64,000 nt of DNA from Gammaproteobacteria bacterium (GTDB lineage Bacteria > Pseudomonadota > Gammaproteobacteria > Steroidobacterales > Foliamicaceae), in assembly GCA_009845905.1 (NCBI GenBank), contig VXYS01000003.1, forward strand, positions 62,001 to 126,000. The letters run 5' to 3'. Below, in pieces: positions 43,892-52,669 of the stretch (position 1 is its first letter; the number at the start of each line of letters is the position of its first letter). The position numbers were made by a program, and so were the translations under genes. The notes beneath the pieces were generated by a model, which was not told the DNA's origin, ran no database searches, and saw only the letters and a program-made list of their open reading frames with translations.

Positions 43892-44370
43892 AGCGTTTTC
43901 TGCTGCTCTCCAGGCGGGTCCTCCAGTGGCTCACGGGAAGCCTGCTGATCGTATTGATGCTGCTGACCTTCGTCGACGTGATCGGCCGCTACTTCCTCGG
44001 GCAACCCGTGCCCGGCGGTCACGTGCTCGTTCAGTGCCTGGTCTGCCTGCTCGTGTTTACCGGGCTGCCCCTCGTGGTCCTGGACGACGAGCACCTGCGC
44101 GTGCGCCTGTTTGACCGGCGAATGACGCAAGGGCAACGGAAGTGGCGGGACTTCGCCGTCAAACTCGTCATCGTCGGCGCGCTGGCGGTCCTGGCCGGCC
44201 AGATGTTCTGGCAGACGGCGTATTTTTCCGGCAACGGCGAGTATTTCGAGTCGATCCGAATCCCGGTGAGCTGGATGGCGGGCTACGCCGCGGTCACGAC
44301 CGGCGTCGCCGCCCTTTTCGCTATCGGCAATCTTTTCGTCGGGCCGGGCCCCGGGGAGGAGCAGGCGTGA
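43888..44370 (+). CDS. TRAP transporter small permease (DctQ family)
   Basis: The 160-residue protein has four membrane helices and the DctQ features TFVDVIGRYFLGQPVPGGH, VLDDEHLRVRLFDRRMTQ and SIRIPVSWMAGYAAV. The start is GTG at 43888, overlapping the binding-protein stop. Its own stop overlaps the large permease start (GTGA). The three-gene coupling is the standard TRAP operon layout. Confidence 0.92.
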   Translation: MKRFLLLSRRVLQWLTGSLLIVLMLLTFVDVIGRYFLGQPVPGGHVLVQCLVCLLVFTGLPLVVLDDEHLRVRLFDRRMTQGQRKWRDFAVKLVIVGALAVLAGQMFWQTAYFSGNGEYFESIRIPVSWMAGYAAVTTGVAALFAIGNLFVGPGPGEEQA

Positions 44371-45659
44371 CGCTGTTCGTCGCGGCCGTCGTCCTGCTGC
44401 TGTTGCTGCTGCTGGCGGGCCTGCCGATCGCGTTCAGCCTGGCCCTGGTAGGCGTGGGCGGATTTGCGCTCGTGCGCGGTCCCGACGCCGCCTTCATCAT
44501 GATCGGCCAGGTCGGCCTGGACGCGGCCACGAACTACAACTTCTCGGTCCTGCCGCTGTTCATTCTGATGGGCAACATCATCGGGCGCACCGGGCTTGCG
44601 CGCGACCTGTACGCGTGCGCTTACGCGTTTCTCGGCCATCGCCGCGGCGGCCTGGCGATGGCCACGATCGGCGCCAGCGGGGGCTTTGCCGCGATTTCGG
44701 GCTCCAGCTACGCCTGCGCCGCTACGATGACGGGGATCTCGGTACCGGAAATGCGCGATTACCGATATGAGCCCGGTTTCGCCGCCGCGTCCGTGGCCGT
44801 GGGCGGCACGCTGGGCGTTCTCATTCCGCCCAGCGTGGGCATGGTCTTCTATTCGCTCATTACCGGCGTGTCGCTGGCCAAGATGATGATTGCCGGCATT
44901 CTCCCCGGCCTGCTGACAATCGTGCTGTACATGCTCACGATTTCCGCCGTGACCCGCTGGCGCCCCACCTACGGTCCCGCCGGGGAAAGGAGCGGCTGGC
45001 GCGTGCGCCTGCGTTCGCTGACCGGAGTCTGGCCGATCCTGGCGCTGTTCACGCTCATCATCGGCGGCATATACGTCGGGGTCTTCACCGCGATGGAGGC
45101 GGCCGGCGTCGGCGCGGCGGGCGCTCTGGCGATTTCGCTGATCCGGCGGCAACTCACCGTCGCGGCCCTGATGAAGGCCCTGGTGAGCACCGTCAAGACG
45201 TCGGTCAGCCTCTTTCTCGTGTTCCTGGGCGCCCTGTTGTTCGCCAACCTCGTGACCATTACCGGCGTGCCGGTCATCCTGCTGGAGCTGATCTCGGATT
45301 CCGGTTTTTCGGCGATGACGATACTGGGAATCACGGTCCTGGTGTTCCTGGCGCTCGGCTGCATCCTCGAGAGCAGTTCCCTGCTGTTGCTCACGCTGCC
45401 CATCTTCTTCCCGGTACTCACCGGAGTGGGTTTCGATCCGGTCTGGTTCGGCATATTCGTGATCATCGTCGCCGAGATCGGACTCATCACGCCGCCGGTG
45501 GGGATGAACGTTTTCGTGGTCGGTTCGATGCTGCCGGACGTGCCCGTGCAGAAGATATTCCGCGGACTGGGACCGTTCCTGCTGGCGGATTTTCTGCGGC
45601 TCGCGCTGCTGATCCTGCTGCCGGCCATCGCGCTGCTGCTGCCGAACCTGATGTCCTGA
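44367..45659 (+). CDS. TRAP transporter large permease (DctM family)
   Basis: The 430-residue protein has about twelve membrane helices and DctM blocks: LPLFILMGNIIGRTGLARDL, GGFAAISGSSYACAATM, GGTLGVLIPPSVGMVFYSLI and the late EIGLITPPVGMNVFVV. It moves substrate into the cell using a sodium or proton gradient. The start is GTG at 44367. It ends the SDR-hydrolase-TRAP run; 119 bases with a good promoter candidate separate it from the next receptor. Confidence 0.94.
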   Translation: MTLFVAAVVLLLLLLLAGLPIAFSLALVGVGGFALVRGPDAAFIMIGQVGLDAATNYNFSVLPLFILMGNIIGRTGLARDLYACAYAFLGHRRGGLAMATIGASGGFAAISGSSYACAATMTGISVPEMRDYRYEPGFAAASVAVGGTLGVLIPPSVGMVFYSLITGVSLAKMMIAGILPGLLTIVLYMLTISAVTRWRPTYGPAGERSGWRVRLRSLTGVWPILALFTLIIGGIYVGVFTAMEAAGVGAAGALAISLIRRQLTVAALMKALVSTVKTSVSLFLVFLGALLFANLVTITGVPVILLELISDSGFSAMTILGITVLVFLALGCILESSSLLLLTLPIFFPVLTGVGFDPVWFGIFVIIVAEIGLITPPVGMNVFVVGSMLPDVPVQKIFRGLGPFLLADFLRLALLILLPAIALLLPNLMS

Positions 45660-45678
45660 GCGCCTCCTGCGCACCCGA

Positions 45679-45708
45679 TTGACGGGTGAAAAGGTTTAGC
45701 TGTAAAGT
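45679..45708 (+). promoter_or_regulatory. Candidate sigma-70 promoter for receptor 3
   Basis: TTGACG (45679-45684) and TAAAGT (45703-45708) are 18 bases apart, about 71 bases before the receptor ATG. Both match sigma-70 boxes fairly well. The -35 overlaps a small ACCCG...CGGGT hairpin that may belong to the TRAP 3' end. Confidence 0.5.
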
Positions 45709-45778
45709 GTTTGCGTTTTGATCCATGGAGCCTGCGGTGCCCCGGGGGCCGTCAGGCGCTGCCCACAAGGGGGACCCA

Positions 45779-48271
45779 ATGACCAAAAGGACCGTTTTTT
45801 CACTTCTGCCGCTGCTGGCGTTGAGCCTGCCGGCGTCATTGCCCGCGCAGGAGGACGGCGCGCAGGCACTCGACGAGATCATCGTGACCGCGCAACGCCG
45901 CGAGCAGACCCTGCAGGACGTGCCGATCAGCATCACCGCGTTTTCCGCCGAGCAGATCGAACGCAGCAATTTCAAGGGCGCCAGGGACTTCCTGGAGATG
46001 ACGCCCAACGTTGCGTTCACGGCCAACGATCAGCAGGGCAACAAGAACGGCGACATTTCGATTCGCGGACTGGGCGACCTGACCAACGGCGGCAATGAGC
46101 GCCTGATCCAGTCCCGGCCCACCATCGGCTATTTCGTCGACGATTTCAGCACCGCCTTCGTGGCCAGCGGCAGCGCCAATCCGCCCCTGGACGACATCGA
46201 ACGCATCGAGGTCCTGCGCGGTCCGCAAGGGACCTACTTCGGGCGCAACGCGACTGGCGGCGCCATCAACGTCATCTCCAAGAAGCCCGACGAGAACGGC
46301 ATGGCCAAGGTCCGGCTGGCCGTCGGCAATCACGGCGGCTACGAATACGGCGTGATCGGCAATGTGCCCGTCAACGACGAGCTGTTCGCGCGCGGCGGCG
46401 CAGCGTTCACCTCCAGCGACGGCTTCGTGGACAACCTGCATCCCACCGGCAACGACACGGGCTTTGACAATCTCAACATGCGCGCGGCCGTGCGGTGGAA
46501 GCCGGGCGACTGGACGATCGACCTGGCGGGGCAGTACATCGAGGAAGAGGACCACCAGCAGGCGCGTATTCCGAGCATGTCCGGACCGGCCGGGTTCCTG
46601 TTCAATGCTTCCGGCGGACCCGTGGCGGATGCTCCGACCTGCGGCCTCGGTGCATCGATATTCGCCGAGAACGGCAACAGCGACAAGATGTGCGAAGACC
46701 AGCCCGGGTATACCGACGTCGAGAACCTCGTCCTCACCGCGAAACTCGAGTACCTGGGCTCGCGATTCGGCATTACCGCGATTACCGGAATGATCGACAG
46801 CGACATGTACCAGTACGAGGACATCGACAACAGCGGCATGGATTTCTTCAACCGGATTTCCGATTACGAGAGCGAGTCCATCAGCCAGGAAGTGCGCCTT
46901 TTCTCGACCGAACCCCTGATGATGGGCGCGACGCCCGTGCAATGGATGGTGGGCGCCATCGCCTACGACGATGAGGCCCAGGTGAACAACACGATCATCT
47001 CCGGCCACGATGTGATCGAGGCCGGCAGGTTCCCGGGTGGAGGACCGCTTGGCGCCACGACTCCGGGCGACCATCCCAACGAGAACGAAATCACCGTCCA
47101 GCGTGACGGCTTCGCGGCCTTCTTCGACCTTGGGTTCGAGGTCACGGACGCGGTAACGGTATCGGTCAGCGGTCGGTATTCGTCCGACGACGACCGGCAG
47201 TTCTGGCAAAACACCTATGCGTCCTTCGCCTGCGGCCGCCGCGCGGTGGTCGACGGCGTGCCGGCCCCCTTCCTTGACAATTGCGCGCTGCAACCGGAGC
47301 AGAACGTGCTGATCTACACCGGCCCCAACGGCGCTCAATTCACGAGCGGCGGTCGGTTCGACCAGACGATTGACAATCCCTATCTGGATACAAGCAACGA
47401 CGGCAGCAACTTCTCCCCCCGCGTGGCGCTCAACTGGAACTACAGCGACGATGCGTCGGCCTACGCGACGATCTCCACCGGCTATCGTGCGCCAGGGGCC
47501 CGGACGGCGCCCGATGGCGTGTCACGCACCGGCGGTCCAAGCTACGACCCGCGCTCTCAGTTTGACGAGGAAACCGTCACCAATTACGAGATCGGCTGGA
47601 AGGCGTTCCTGAACAATCGCCGCACCCAGGTGGAGGCCGCCGTCTTCCGCATGGACTGGGAGGACATGCAGGTGCGCCTGGCCCAGACGCGCTGTCTGCC
47701 CGGGCAGGAAATCAGGCCCTCGCCGGCGGACTGCCCGCCCAACGGGACCGGCTTTGCCCCGCTTAACGTGGTGGCGAACGCCGATTCCGCCAGCAGCCAG
47801 GGCCTCGAGATCAGCGCCCAGACCCTGGTCGGCGATTCGATCACGCTGATGGCCGCAATCGGATTCATGGACGCCAAGTTCGACAGTTTTGCCAACGCGC
47901 CCCAGGGCGACGTGAGCGGCGAGGAATTGCCCAGCGCACCGGAAACGACAGCGTCCGTCTCCGGGCAGTATGACTGGGAAGCGAACGGCTTCAGCGGCTA
48001 TGTGCGGCTGACGGCAAACTACCGCTCCGAAATGGTCGCGCGTTTCTCGGACATTCCGGCCTCGGTGTTCCCCCGGGTTTCGCCCTCCGCGACGATCGTG
48101 AACCTTCAGGCGGGACTGGACTGGAGTAATCACAGCCTGACGCTCAATATGTCGAACCTGCTGGACGAGGACTATTACTCGGGCGTGGACAGCTTCTCGC
48201 ATTCGGGCGCGGTGACCACGCCCGGCGGCCAGTTCGTCAACCTCGCCTGGACGATGACCGCGGACTTCTAA
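45779..48271 (+). CDS. TonB-dependent outer-membrane receptor 3
   Basis: The 830-residue protein has a signal peptide (SLLPLLALSLPASLPAQ) and DEIIVTAQRREQTLQDVP. The plug contains IEVLRGPQGTYFGRNATGG, and the barrel ends TMTADF with a terminal Phe. Cysteine pairs in large outer loops lie near residues 300-325 and in the 480-500 and 640-655 regions. The ATG at 45779 is preceded by AAGGGGG; 18 extra codons upstream are open but lack a leader. The sulfatase gene follows by eight bases, so it should import, or bring close, a sulfated compound. Confidence 0.93.
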   Translation: MTKRTVFSLLPLLALSLPASLPAQEDGAQALDEIIVTAQRREQTLQDVPISITAFSAEQIERSNFKGARDFLEMTPNVAFTANDQQGNKNGDISIRGLGDLTNGGNERLIQSRPTIGYFVDDFSTAFVASGSANPPLDDIERIEVLRGPQGTYFGRNATGGAINVISKKPDENGMAKVRLAVGNHGGYEYGVIGNVPVNDELFARGGAAFTSSDGFVDNLHPTGNDTGFDNLNMRAAVRWKPGDWTIDLAGQYIEEEDHQQARIPSMSGPAGFLFNASGGPVADAPTCGLGASIFAENGNSDKMCEDQPGYTDVENLVLTAKLEYLGSRFGITAITGMIDSDMYQYEDIDNSGMDFFNRISDYESESISQEVRLFSTEPLMMGATPVQWMVGAIAYDDEAQVNNTIISGHDVIEAGRFPGGGPLGATTPGDHPNENEITVQRDGFAAFFDLGFEVTDAVTVSVSGRYSSDDDRQFWQNTYASFACGRRAVVDGVPAPFLDNCALQPEQNVLIYTGPNGAQFTSGGRFDQTIDNPYLDTSNDGSNFSPRVALNWNYSDDASAYATISTGYRAPGARTAPDGVSRTGGPSYDPRSQFDEETVTNYEIGWKAFLNNRRTQVEAAVFRMDWEDMQVRLAQTRCLPGQEIRPSPADCPPNGTGFAPLNVVANADSASSQGLEISAQTLVGDSITLMAAIGFMDAKFDSFANAPQGDVSGEELPSAPETTASVSGQYDWEANGFSGYVRLTANYRSEMVARFSDIPASVFPRVSPSATIVNLQAGLDWSNHSLTLNMSNLLDEDYYSGVDSFSHSGAVTTPGGQFVNLAWTMTADF

Positions 48272-48279
48272 GAGGACTC

Positions 48280-49695
48280 TTGCCGGCACGCCACGCACGC
48301 GCCCGCCTGCCTGAAATTGCGGCGGTTCTGCTGCTGGCGGCGGGCTGCGCGGGCCCCGATACTCCTGCGCCGGGCAGTCCCGATGCGGGGCCGGCGCGGC
48401 CTGCTGGCGGCGGTCCATCCGCCCGGGCCGCAACACCGCCCAATATCGTCGTAATCCTCGCCGACGATCTCGGTTACGGCGATATCGGCGCATACGGCGC
48501 CAAGCGGATCAGGACGCCGAATATCGACCGCCTTGCGGCGGCCGGATTGCGGTTCACGCAAGGCTATGCCAGCGCAAACGTCTGCTCGCCTTCGCGGGCG
48601 GGACTCATGACGGGCCGCTATGCGATCCGCTCGGGCCTGGCCTTCAAGGTGGTCGACGCGGGTTCAACGCACGGACTCCCGGAAGCGGAGGAAACGCTGG
48701 GCGAACTGGTGAAACGGGAGGGCTACAGGACGCTCTACGTGGGCAAGTGGCACCTGGGTAATTTCCCCGAACATCTCCCGCTCAAACATGGCTTCGACGA
48801 ATTCTTCGGGGCTCCGGCAAGCAACGACATGCCGAATTTCGCGCTCTACGACGGCGACGTCCTGGTCGAGCAACCGGTCGACCAGAGCACGCTTACCCGG
48901 CGGTATACGGACCGCGCCATGCGTTTCATCGCGGAGAATTCGGACGCGCCGTTCATGCTGTTCCTCGCGCACACCTTTCCGCACATCCCGCTCTACGCCT
49001 CCGGGGAGTTTCTCGGGAAATCCGGGGCCGGCCTGTACGGCGATACGGTTGAAGAGCTGGACTGGAGCACCGGGCAGTTGCTGGCCGCGCTCGAAGAGCA
49101 GGGCATTTCGGAGAACACGCTGGTCATCTTCACCAGCGACAACGGCCCGTTCTTCGAAGGCGGGACCGGCGGACTCCGGGGCGGCAAGGGCACCTCCTGG
49201 GACGGCGGCTACCGCGTGCCCCTGATTGCGAGCTGGCCCGGGGTCGTCGCTGCGGGCCGCGTGACCGGCGCCATGGCGATGAACATCGACGTGCTGCCGA
49301 CGATCGCCGACATACTCGGCCTTGAGGCGGCGGCGGCCACGGTGGACGGGCGCAGCCTGCTGCCCGTGTTCCGGGGCGCGGAGGAGTCCGCGCACGATTT
49401 CCTCTATTACTTCAACAACGAGCGCGTGGTCGGCGTGCGCTCGCAAGACTGGAAATACGTAACCCACGCGTACTACCTCGGCAGCCTCGGCGCGTTCGAG
49501 AAGTTCGACCAGCTGCCAGGTTTTGCCGCGCCGTACGAGATGCTGCTGGACGCCGACGGCATCGACGGCGAGGCCTACAGCTATGCTGACCGCTTTCCGG
49601 GCATACTGAACGAACACAAGGAAGCGCTGATGAGCGCCCGGCGGCATTTCGACACGCTGCGCACGCGCGACCTTGAAACAACCTATCCGCAGTAG
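48280..49695 (+). CDS. Lipoprotein arylsulfatase-type sulfatase
   Basis: The 471-residue protein has a lipobox Cys23 (VLLLAAGC), so it is membrane-anchored outside the cytoplasm. Metal acids lie in VVILADDLGYGDIG, and the formylglycine motif CSPSRAGLMTGR starts at Cys102. The conserved GKWHLGNF and FTSDNGPFFEGG follow. It hydrolyses a sulfate ester. CxPSR needs conversion of the Cys to formylglycine by FGE; a complete FGE gene lies at 51591. The start is TTG at 48280 after AGAGGA. At 471 residues it is on the short side for the family. Confidence 0.92.
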   Translation: MPARHARARLPEIAAVLLLAAGCAGPDTPAPGSPDAGPARPAGGGPSARAATPPNIVVILADDLGYGDIGAYGAKRIRTPNIDRLAAAGLRFTQGYASANVCSPSRAGLMTGRYAIRSGLAFKVVDAGSTHGLPEAEETLGELVKREGYRTLYVGKWHLGNFPEHLPLKHGFDEFFGAPASNDMPNFALYDGDVLVEQPVDQSTLTRRYTDRAMRFIAENSDAPFMLFLAHTFPHIPLYASGEFLGKSGAGLYGDTVEELDWSTGQLLAALEEQGISENTLVIFTSDNGPFFEGGTGGLRGGKGTSWDGGYRVPLIASWPGVVAAGRVTGAMAMNIDVLPTIADILGLEAAAATVDGRSLLPVFRGAEESAHDFLYYFNNERVVGVRSQDWKYVTHAYYLGSLGAFEKFDQLPGFAAPYEMLLDADGIDGEAYSYADRFPGILNEHKEALMSARRHFDTLRTRDLETTYPQ

Positions 49696-49714
49696 CGGGG
49701 CATTGGGAGGAGCG

Positions 49715-51043
49715 ATGGACTGGAAACGGCTGCTGCGAGGATCGCTGGCCGGCGCGGTGCTTGCCTGCCTGGGGCCGGCGCTCACGGCTGAAACGGATAC
49801 CGGCCGGCAGCAGCCGGGCGTGCTGGTCGTCCATGCCGGAACGGTGATTGCCGTGCCGGGCAGCGAAGTGCTCACGGACCAGACCATCGTAGTAAGCGAT
49901 GGAAGGATTGCCGCGGTCCGGGACGGCTTCGTCGATCCGTCGGCCGCGGCGGACAGCGACAGCGCACACGTCGAGTTTCTGGATCTGAGGGATGCCGTGC
50001 TGCTGCCCGGCCTGATGGACATGCACGTGCACCTTTCCATGGAGTTCGGCGTCGAAGGCCAGCGCAGTTACGGCGTATCGGACCCGTATGCGGTCCAGCA
50101 TCGCGTCGCGAAGGACGACGCCTATTTCATGGTGAACGCGATTGACAATGCCAGGAAGACGCTTGAGGCCGGGTTCACGACCGTCCGGAACGTCGGCGCC
50201 GACGGTTGGCATATCTTCGCGTTGCGCGACGGGATTCGCGACGGCCTCCTGACCGGCCCGCGCATCATCACCGCGGGACACCATATCCGGCTGGGCGCCG
50301 ACGAGGGGCCGGGCGCCTGCTGGAGCGTCGAGTCCTGCCGCCGCGCAACCCGCGTGCAGATCGACATGGGCGCCGACCTGATCAAGGTCGTGGCCACATG
50401 CAGCGGCTCGAAGCCCTGCGGCAACCAGTTCGCTCCTGCGGTCATTCTGGAGGACGAGTTTCGGGCGATCGTGGAGGTGGCCGGCACCCGTGGGCTGAAG
50501 GTGGCCGCGCACGCACACGGCACCGACGGCATCAATCTGGCGGCGCGTCTCGGCGCGTGGTCCATAGAACATGGTTCGTTCAACGACGCGGAATCCCACC
50601 GGATCATGCGCGAGAACGGCGTTTACCTGGTGCCGACGCTGGCCGTACAGGACAACATCCGCGCGGACATCGACAGCGCGGACGACGACATGGTCGGCCT
50701 GATGCGGAGCTTTCTCGACAATCACGGGCCCCGCATATTCGCCGCGCACAAGGCCGGCGTTACGATCGCGGCCGGCACCGACGCCGGGGTCACGAAGCAC
50801 GGCAACAATGCGCGCGAACTCGAGTTGTACGTCGAGCACGGCCTGACACCGGAAGAGGCGATCGTTACGGCTACCGTGAACGCCGCGGCGGCGATCGGCA
50901 TGGAGGACGAACTGGGAACGGTGGAGCCGGGCAGGATTGCCGATCTGATCGCCGTTGCCGGCGACCCGCTAACCGATATCTCGGTGCTCATGAACGTCCA
51001 GGTCGTAATTCAGGGCGGCCGGGTCGTCAAGGACACGCGCTGA
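49715..51043 (+). CDS. Exported amidohydrolase 1 family protein (imidazolonepropionase/prolidase-like)
   Basis: The 442-residue protein has a signal peptide (LLRGSLAGAVLACLGPALTA). The binuclear metal pattern runs LPGLMDMHVHLS, a lysine candidate in GADLIKVVATC, His in AAHAHGTDGI and SIEHGSF, and Asp in AAGTDAGVTKHG. It ends in PGRIADLIAVAGDPL. Such enzymes hydrolyse amides, often cyclic or Pro-peptide-like. The ATG at 49715 follows GGGAGG. It lies between the sulfatase and the MarR gene, seven bases from the latter. Confidence 0.9.
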   Translation: MDWKRLLRGSLAGAVLACLGPALTAETDTGRQQPGVLVVHAGTVIAVPGSEVLTDQTIVVSDGRIAAVRDGFVDPSAAADSDSAHVEFLDLRDAVLLPGLMDMHVHLSMEFGVEGQRSYGVSDPYAVQHRVAKDDAYFMVNAIDNARKTLEAGFTTVRNVGADGWHIFALRDGIRDGLLTGPRIITAGHHIRLGADEGPGACWSVESCRRATRVQIDMGADLIKVVATCSGSKPCGNQFAPAVILEDEFRAIVEVAGTRGLKVAAHAHGTDGINLAARLGAWSIEHGSFNDAESHRIMRENGVYLVPTLAVQDNIRADIDSADDDMVGLMRSFLDNHGPRIFAAHKAGVTIAAGTDAGVTKHGNNARELELYVEHGLTPEEAIVTATVNAAAAIGMEDELGTVEPGRIADLIAVAGDPLTDISVLMNVQVVIQGGRVVKDTR

Positions 51044-51050
51044 GGGGCAG

Positions 51051-51542
51051 ATGGACAAGCCGACCGTATTCGACCTGGTTCTGGAGTCGCTGCCGGAGAA
51101 AGCCCACCATCGCCGGGCCTGGCTGGGGCTGCTCCGGTGTTTCTCAAGCATCGACCGGGTGCTGATGCGGCGCTTTTCGGAAAAATTCAATTCCAGCCTG
51201 CCGCGCTATGACGTCCTGACCGCCCTGGCGCTGTCGCCGAACGGCATGACCATGGGAGAACTGGCCTCCAGCCTGATGGTTACCAAGGGCAACATCACCG
51301 GCGTCGTCAGCCGGCTGAAGCAGGACGGCCTGGTCAGAAAAATCACGTCAAGATCGGACCGGCGGATTCAGTCCGTGACCCTTTCGGCCGAGGGCAGGGC
51401 GCTTTGGGACGCCATGCACGCCGACTACGACGAAACGGTTTCGGAGATTCTTTCCGGCCAACCCACCGAGGATCTGGACGCGCTGTCCGAAATGCTGGAA
51501 AACACGCGCGTCGCCGTCCAGGGCAAAACCCGGGCAGGCTAG
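51051..51542 (+). CDS. MarR-family transcriptional regulator
   Basis: The 163-residue protein has the winged-helix pattern: PRYDVLTALALSPNGMTMGE, LASSLMVTKGNITGVVSRLK (recognition helix) and the wing LVRKITSRSDRRIQSV, with a dimer helix at each end. MarR proteins usually release DNA on binding an aromatic or other small ligand. Position after the receptor, sulfatase and amidohydrolase genes suggests it controls this set, but no operator was identified. Confidence 0.92.
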   Translation: MDKPTVFDLVLESLPEKAHHRRAWLGLLRCFSSIDRVLMRRFSEKFNSSLPRYDVLTALALSPNGMTMGELASSLMVTKGNITGVVSRLKQDGLVRKITSRSDRRIQSVTLSAEGRALWDAMHADYDETVSEILSGQPTEDLDALSEMLENTRVAVQGKTRAG

Positions 51543-51549
51543 TGCCGGT

Positions 51550-51576
51550 CCTGGGCGCGAGGACGTCTCGTCCTCG
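51550..51576. repeat. REP-like palindrome, copy 3 (minus orientation)
   Basis: Read on the minus strand this is CGAGGAC-GAGAC-GTCCTCG followed by CGCCCAGG. Against copy 2 the stem pair G-C is replaced by A-T on both sides, so pairing is kept. It lies between the marR stop and the FGE start (15 bases away), where it could reduce read-through. Confidence 0.7.
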
Positions 51577-51590
51577 GCGATAATTCGCCA

Positions 51591-52490
51591 ATGCAGTGGG
51601 TAACACGCCTGCGACGCACGCTGCCCGCGGGACTGGCGATCTCCGCCGCGCTGGCTTGCGGCTGCGTTGGCCCGGCCGCTCCCGGCGCGCCGGGGATGCT
51701 GCTGGTCCCGGGCGGAGAATTCACGATGGGCGCCAACGACGGCCTGCCTTACGAGGGTCCGGCGCACACGGTCGCGCTCGATGATTTCCTGCTGGACCGG
51801 CACGAGGTCACGAACGCCCAGTACGCCGAGTTCGCCGACGCCACCGGCCATGTCACGGAGTCCGAAAGGCTGGGCTGGTCCGGTGTCTTCGACCCGCGGC
51901 GCGGCGGGTGGACCCGGGGCGACGGCGCCGACTGGCGCCATCCTTCGGGACCCGGCTCCTCACATCGGGACATGGACGATTACCCGGTCGTGCACGTTTC
52001 CTGGTTCGACGCCGCCGCCTACTGCGAATGGCGCGGTGCCCGGCTTCCTACCGAAGCGGAATTCGAATACGCGGCGCGCGGCGGAGTGGCCGACGCCCGC
52101 TATGCCTGGGGAGACCAACTCACGCCCGGCGGAGCGCACCAGGCGAACCTCTGGCAGGGCGAGTTTCCGGTCCGGGACGGGGGACAAGACGGTTTTTCGG
52201 GCCTGGCGCCGGTCGGGACCTTTCCTCCCAACGGGTTCGGGTTCCTCGATCTGACAGGCAACGTCTGGGAGTGGGTCCAGGACTGGTACGCAGCGGATTA
52301 TTTCCTGTATTCGCCGAGAAAGAATCCGAAGGGCCCCGCCGGCGGAACCCAGAAGGTGCATCGGGGCGGGAGCTGGCTGTGCAGCGAGAACTACTGTCGC
52401 GGATACCGCCTGGAGGCCCGGATGATGACTCCCCCCGACTCGGGCCTGAACAACCTGGGATTCCGTTGCGCGGCCGATCCGCGAAGCTGA
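51591..52490 (+). CDS. Formylglycine-generating enzyme (sulfatase activator), lipoprotein form
   Basis: The 299-residue protein has a hydrophobic leader ending ALACGC, a likely lipobox. It then has the full FGE fold: LLVPGGEFTMGANDG, LDRHEVTNAQYAEFADATG, VVHVSWFDAAAYCEWRGARL, PTEAEFEYAARGG and LTGNVWEWVQDW. The catalytic region is GGSWLCSENYCRGYR, with Cys264 and Cys269 spaced as Cys336 and Cys341 of human FGE, and NNLGFRCAAD follows. It oxidises the sulfatase motif Cys to formylglycine using oxygen and copper. The likely client is the lipoprotein sulfatase at 48280. Confidence 0.92.
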   Translation: MQWVTRLRRTLPAGLAISAALACGCVGPAAPGAPGMLLVPGGEFTMGANDGLPYEGPAHTVALDDFLLDRHEVTNAQYAEFADATGHVTESERLGWSGVFDPRRGGWTRGDGADWRHPSGPGSSHRDMDDYPVVHVSWFDAAAYCEWRGARLPTEAEFEYAARGGVADARYAWGDQLTPGGAHQANLWQGEFPVRDGGQDGFSGLAPVGTFPPNGFGFLDLTGNVWEWVQDWYAADYFLYSPRKNPKGPAGGTQKVHRGGSWLCSENYCRGYRLEARMMTPPDSGLNNLGFRCAADPRS

Positions 52491-52519
52491 GCCGGTGATA
52501 CGGGTTCGCTCCGAGCCCG

Positions 52520-52652
52520 CCCTTCATTGCCCTCTTTCCTCCGGGGGACGCATGACTACTTGAAGCTTGCCCCGGAGGGCAAGAACCCATCCATGGGGCT
52601 CGGCGGCGGCTCCTGCCGCCGACGCCCCCGGAAGAAAGAGGGCAATGAAGGG
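52520..52652. repeat. Long hairpin element, copy C (28-bp arms, one mismatch, 77-base structured loop)
   Basis: Arms 52520-52547 and 52625-52652 are reverse complements with one mismatch. The loop starts ACGCAT, as in copies A and B, and contains CCATCCATGGGGCTCGGC, related to their CATCCATGGAGCTTGG. Two further perfect hairpins lie inside: CTTGCCC-CGGA-GGGCAAG and GGCGGC-TCCT-GCCGCC. The whole can fold as a three-stem cross. It lies between convergent genes. Confidence 0.83.
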
Positions 52653-52669
52653 CTCGCGTATGCGTGTTC

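Noticed and set aside
44283..45674. A 463-codon minus-strand frame opposite the TRAP permease
   Set aside because: Its product is a low-complexity Arg/Gln/His-rich chain, the mirror of a hydrophobic protein, with no domain.
45671..45690. Intrinsic terminator after the TRAP permease (ACCCG...CGGGT)
   Set aside because: The stem is only five pairs and is not followed by a U-tract; listed only as overlapping the promoter candidate.
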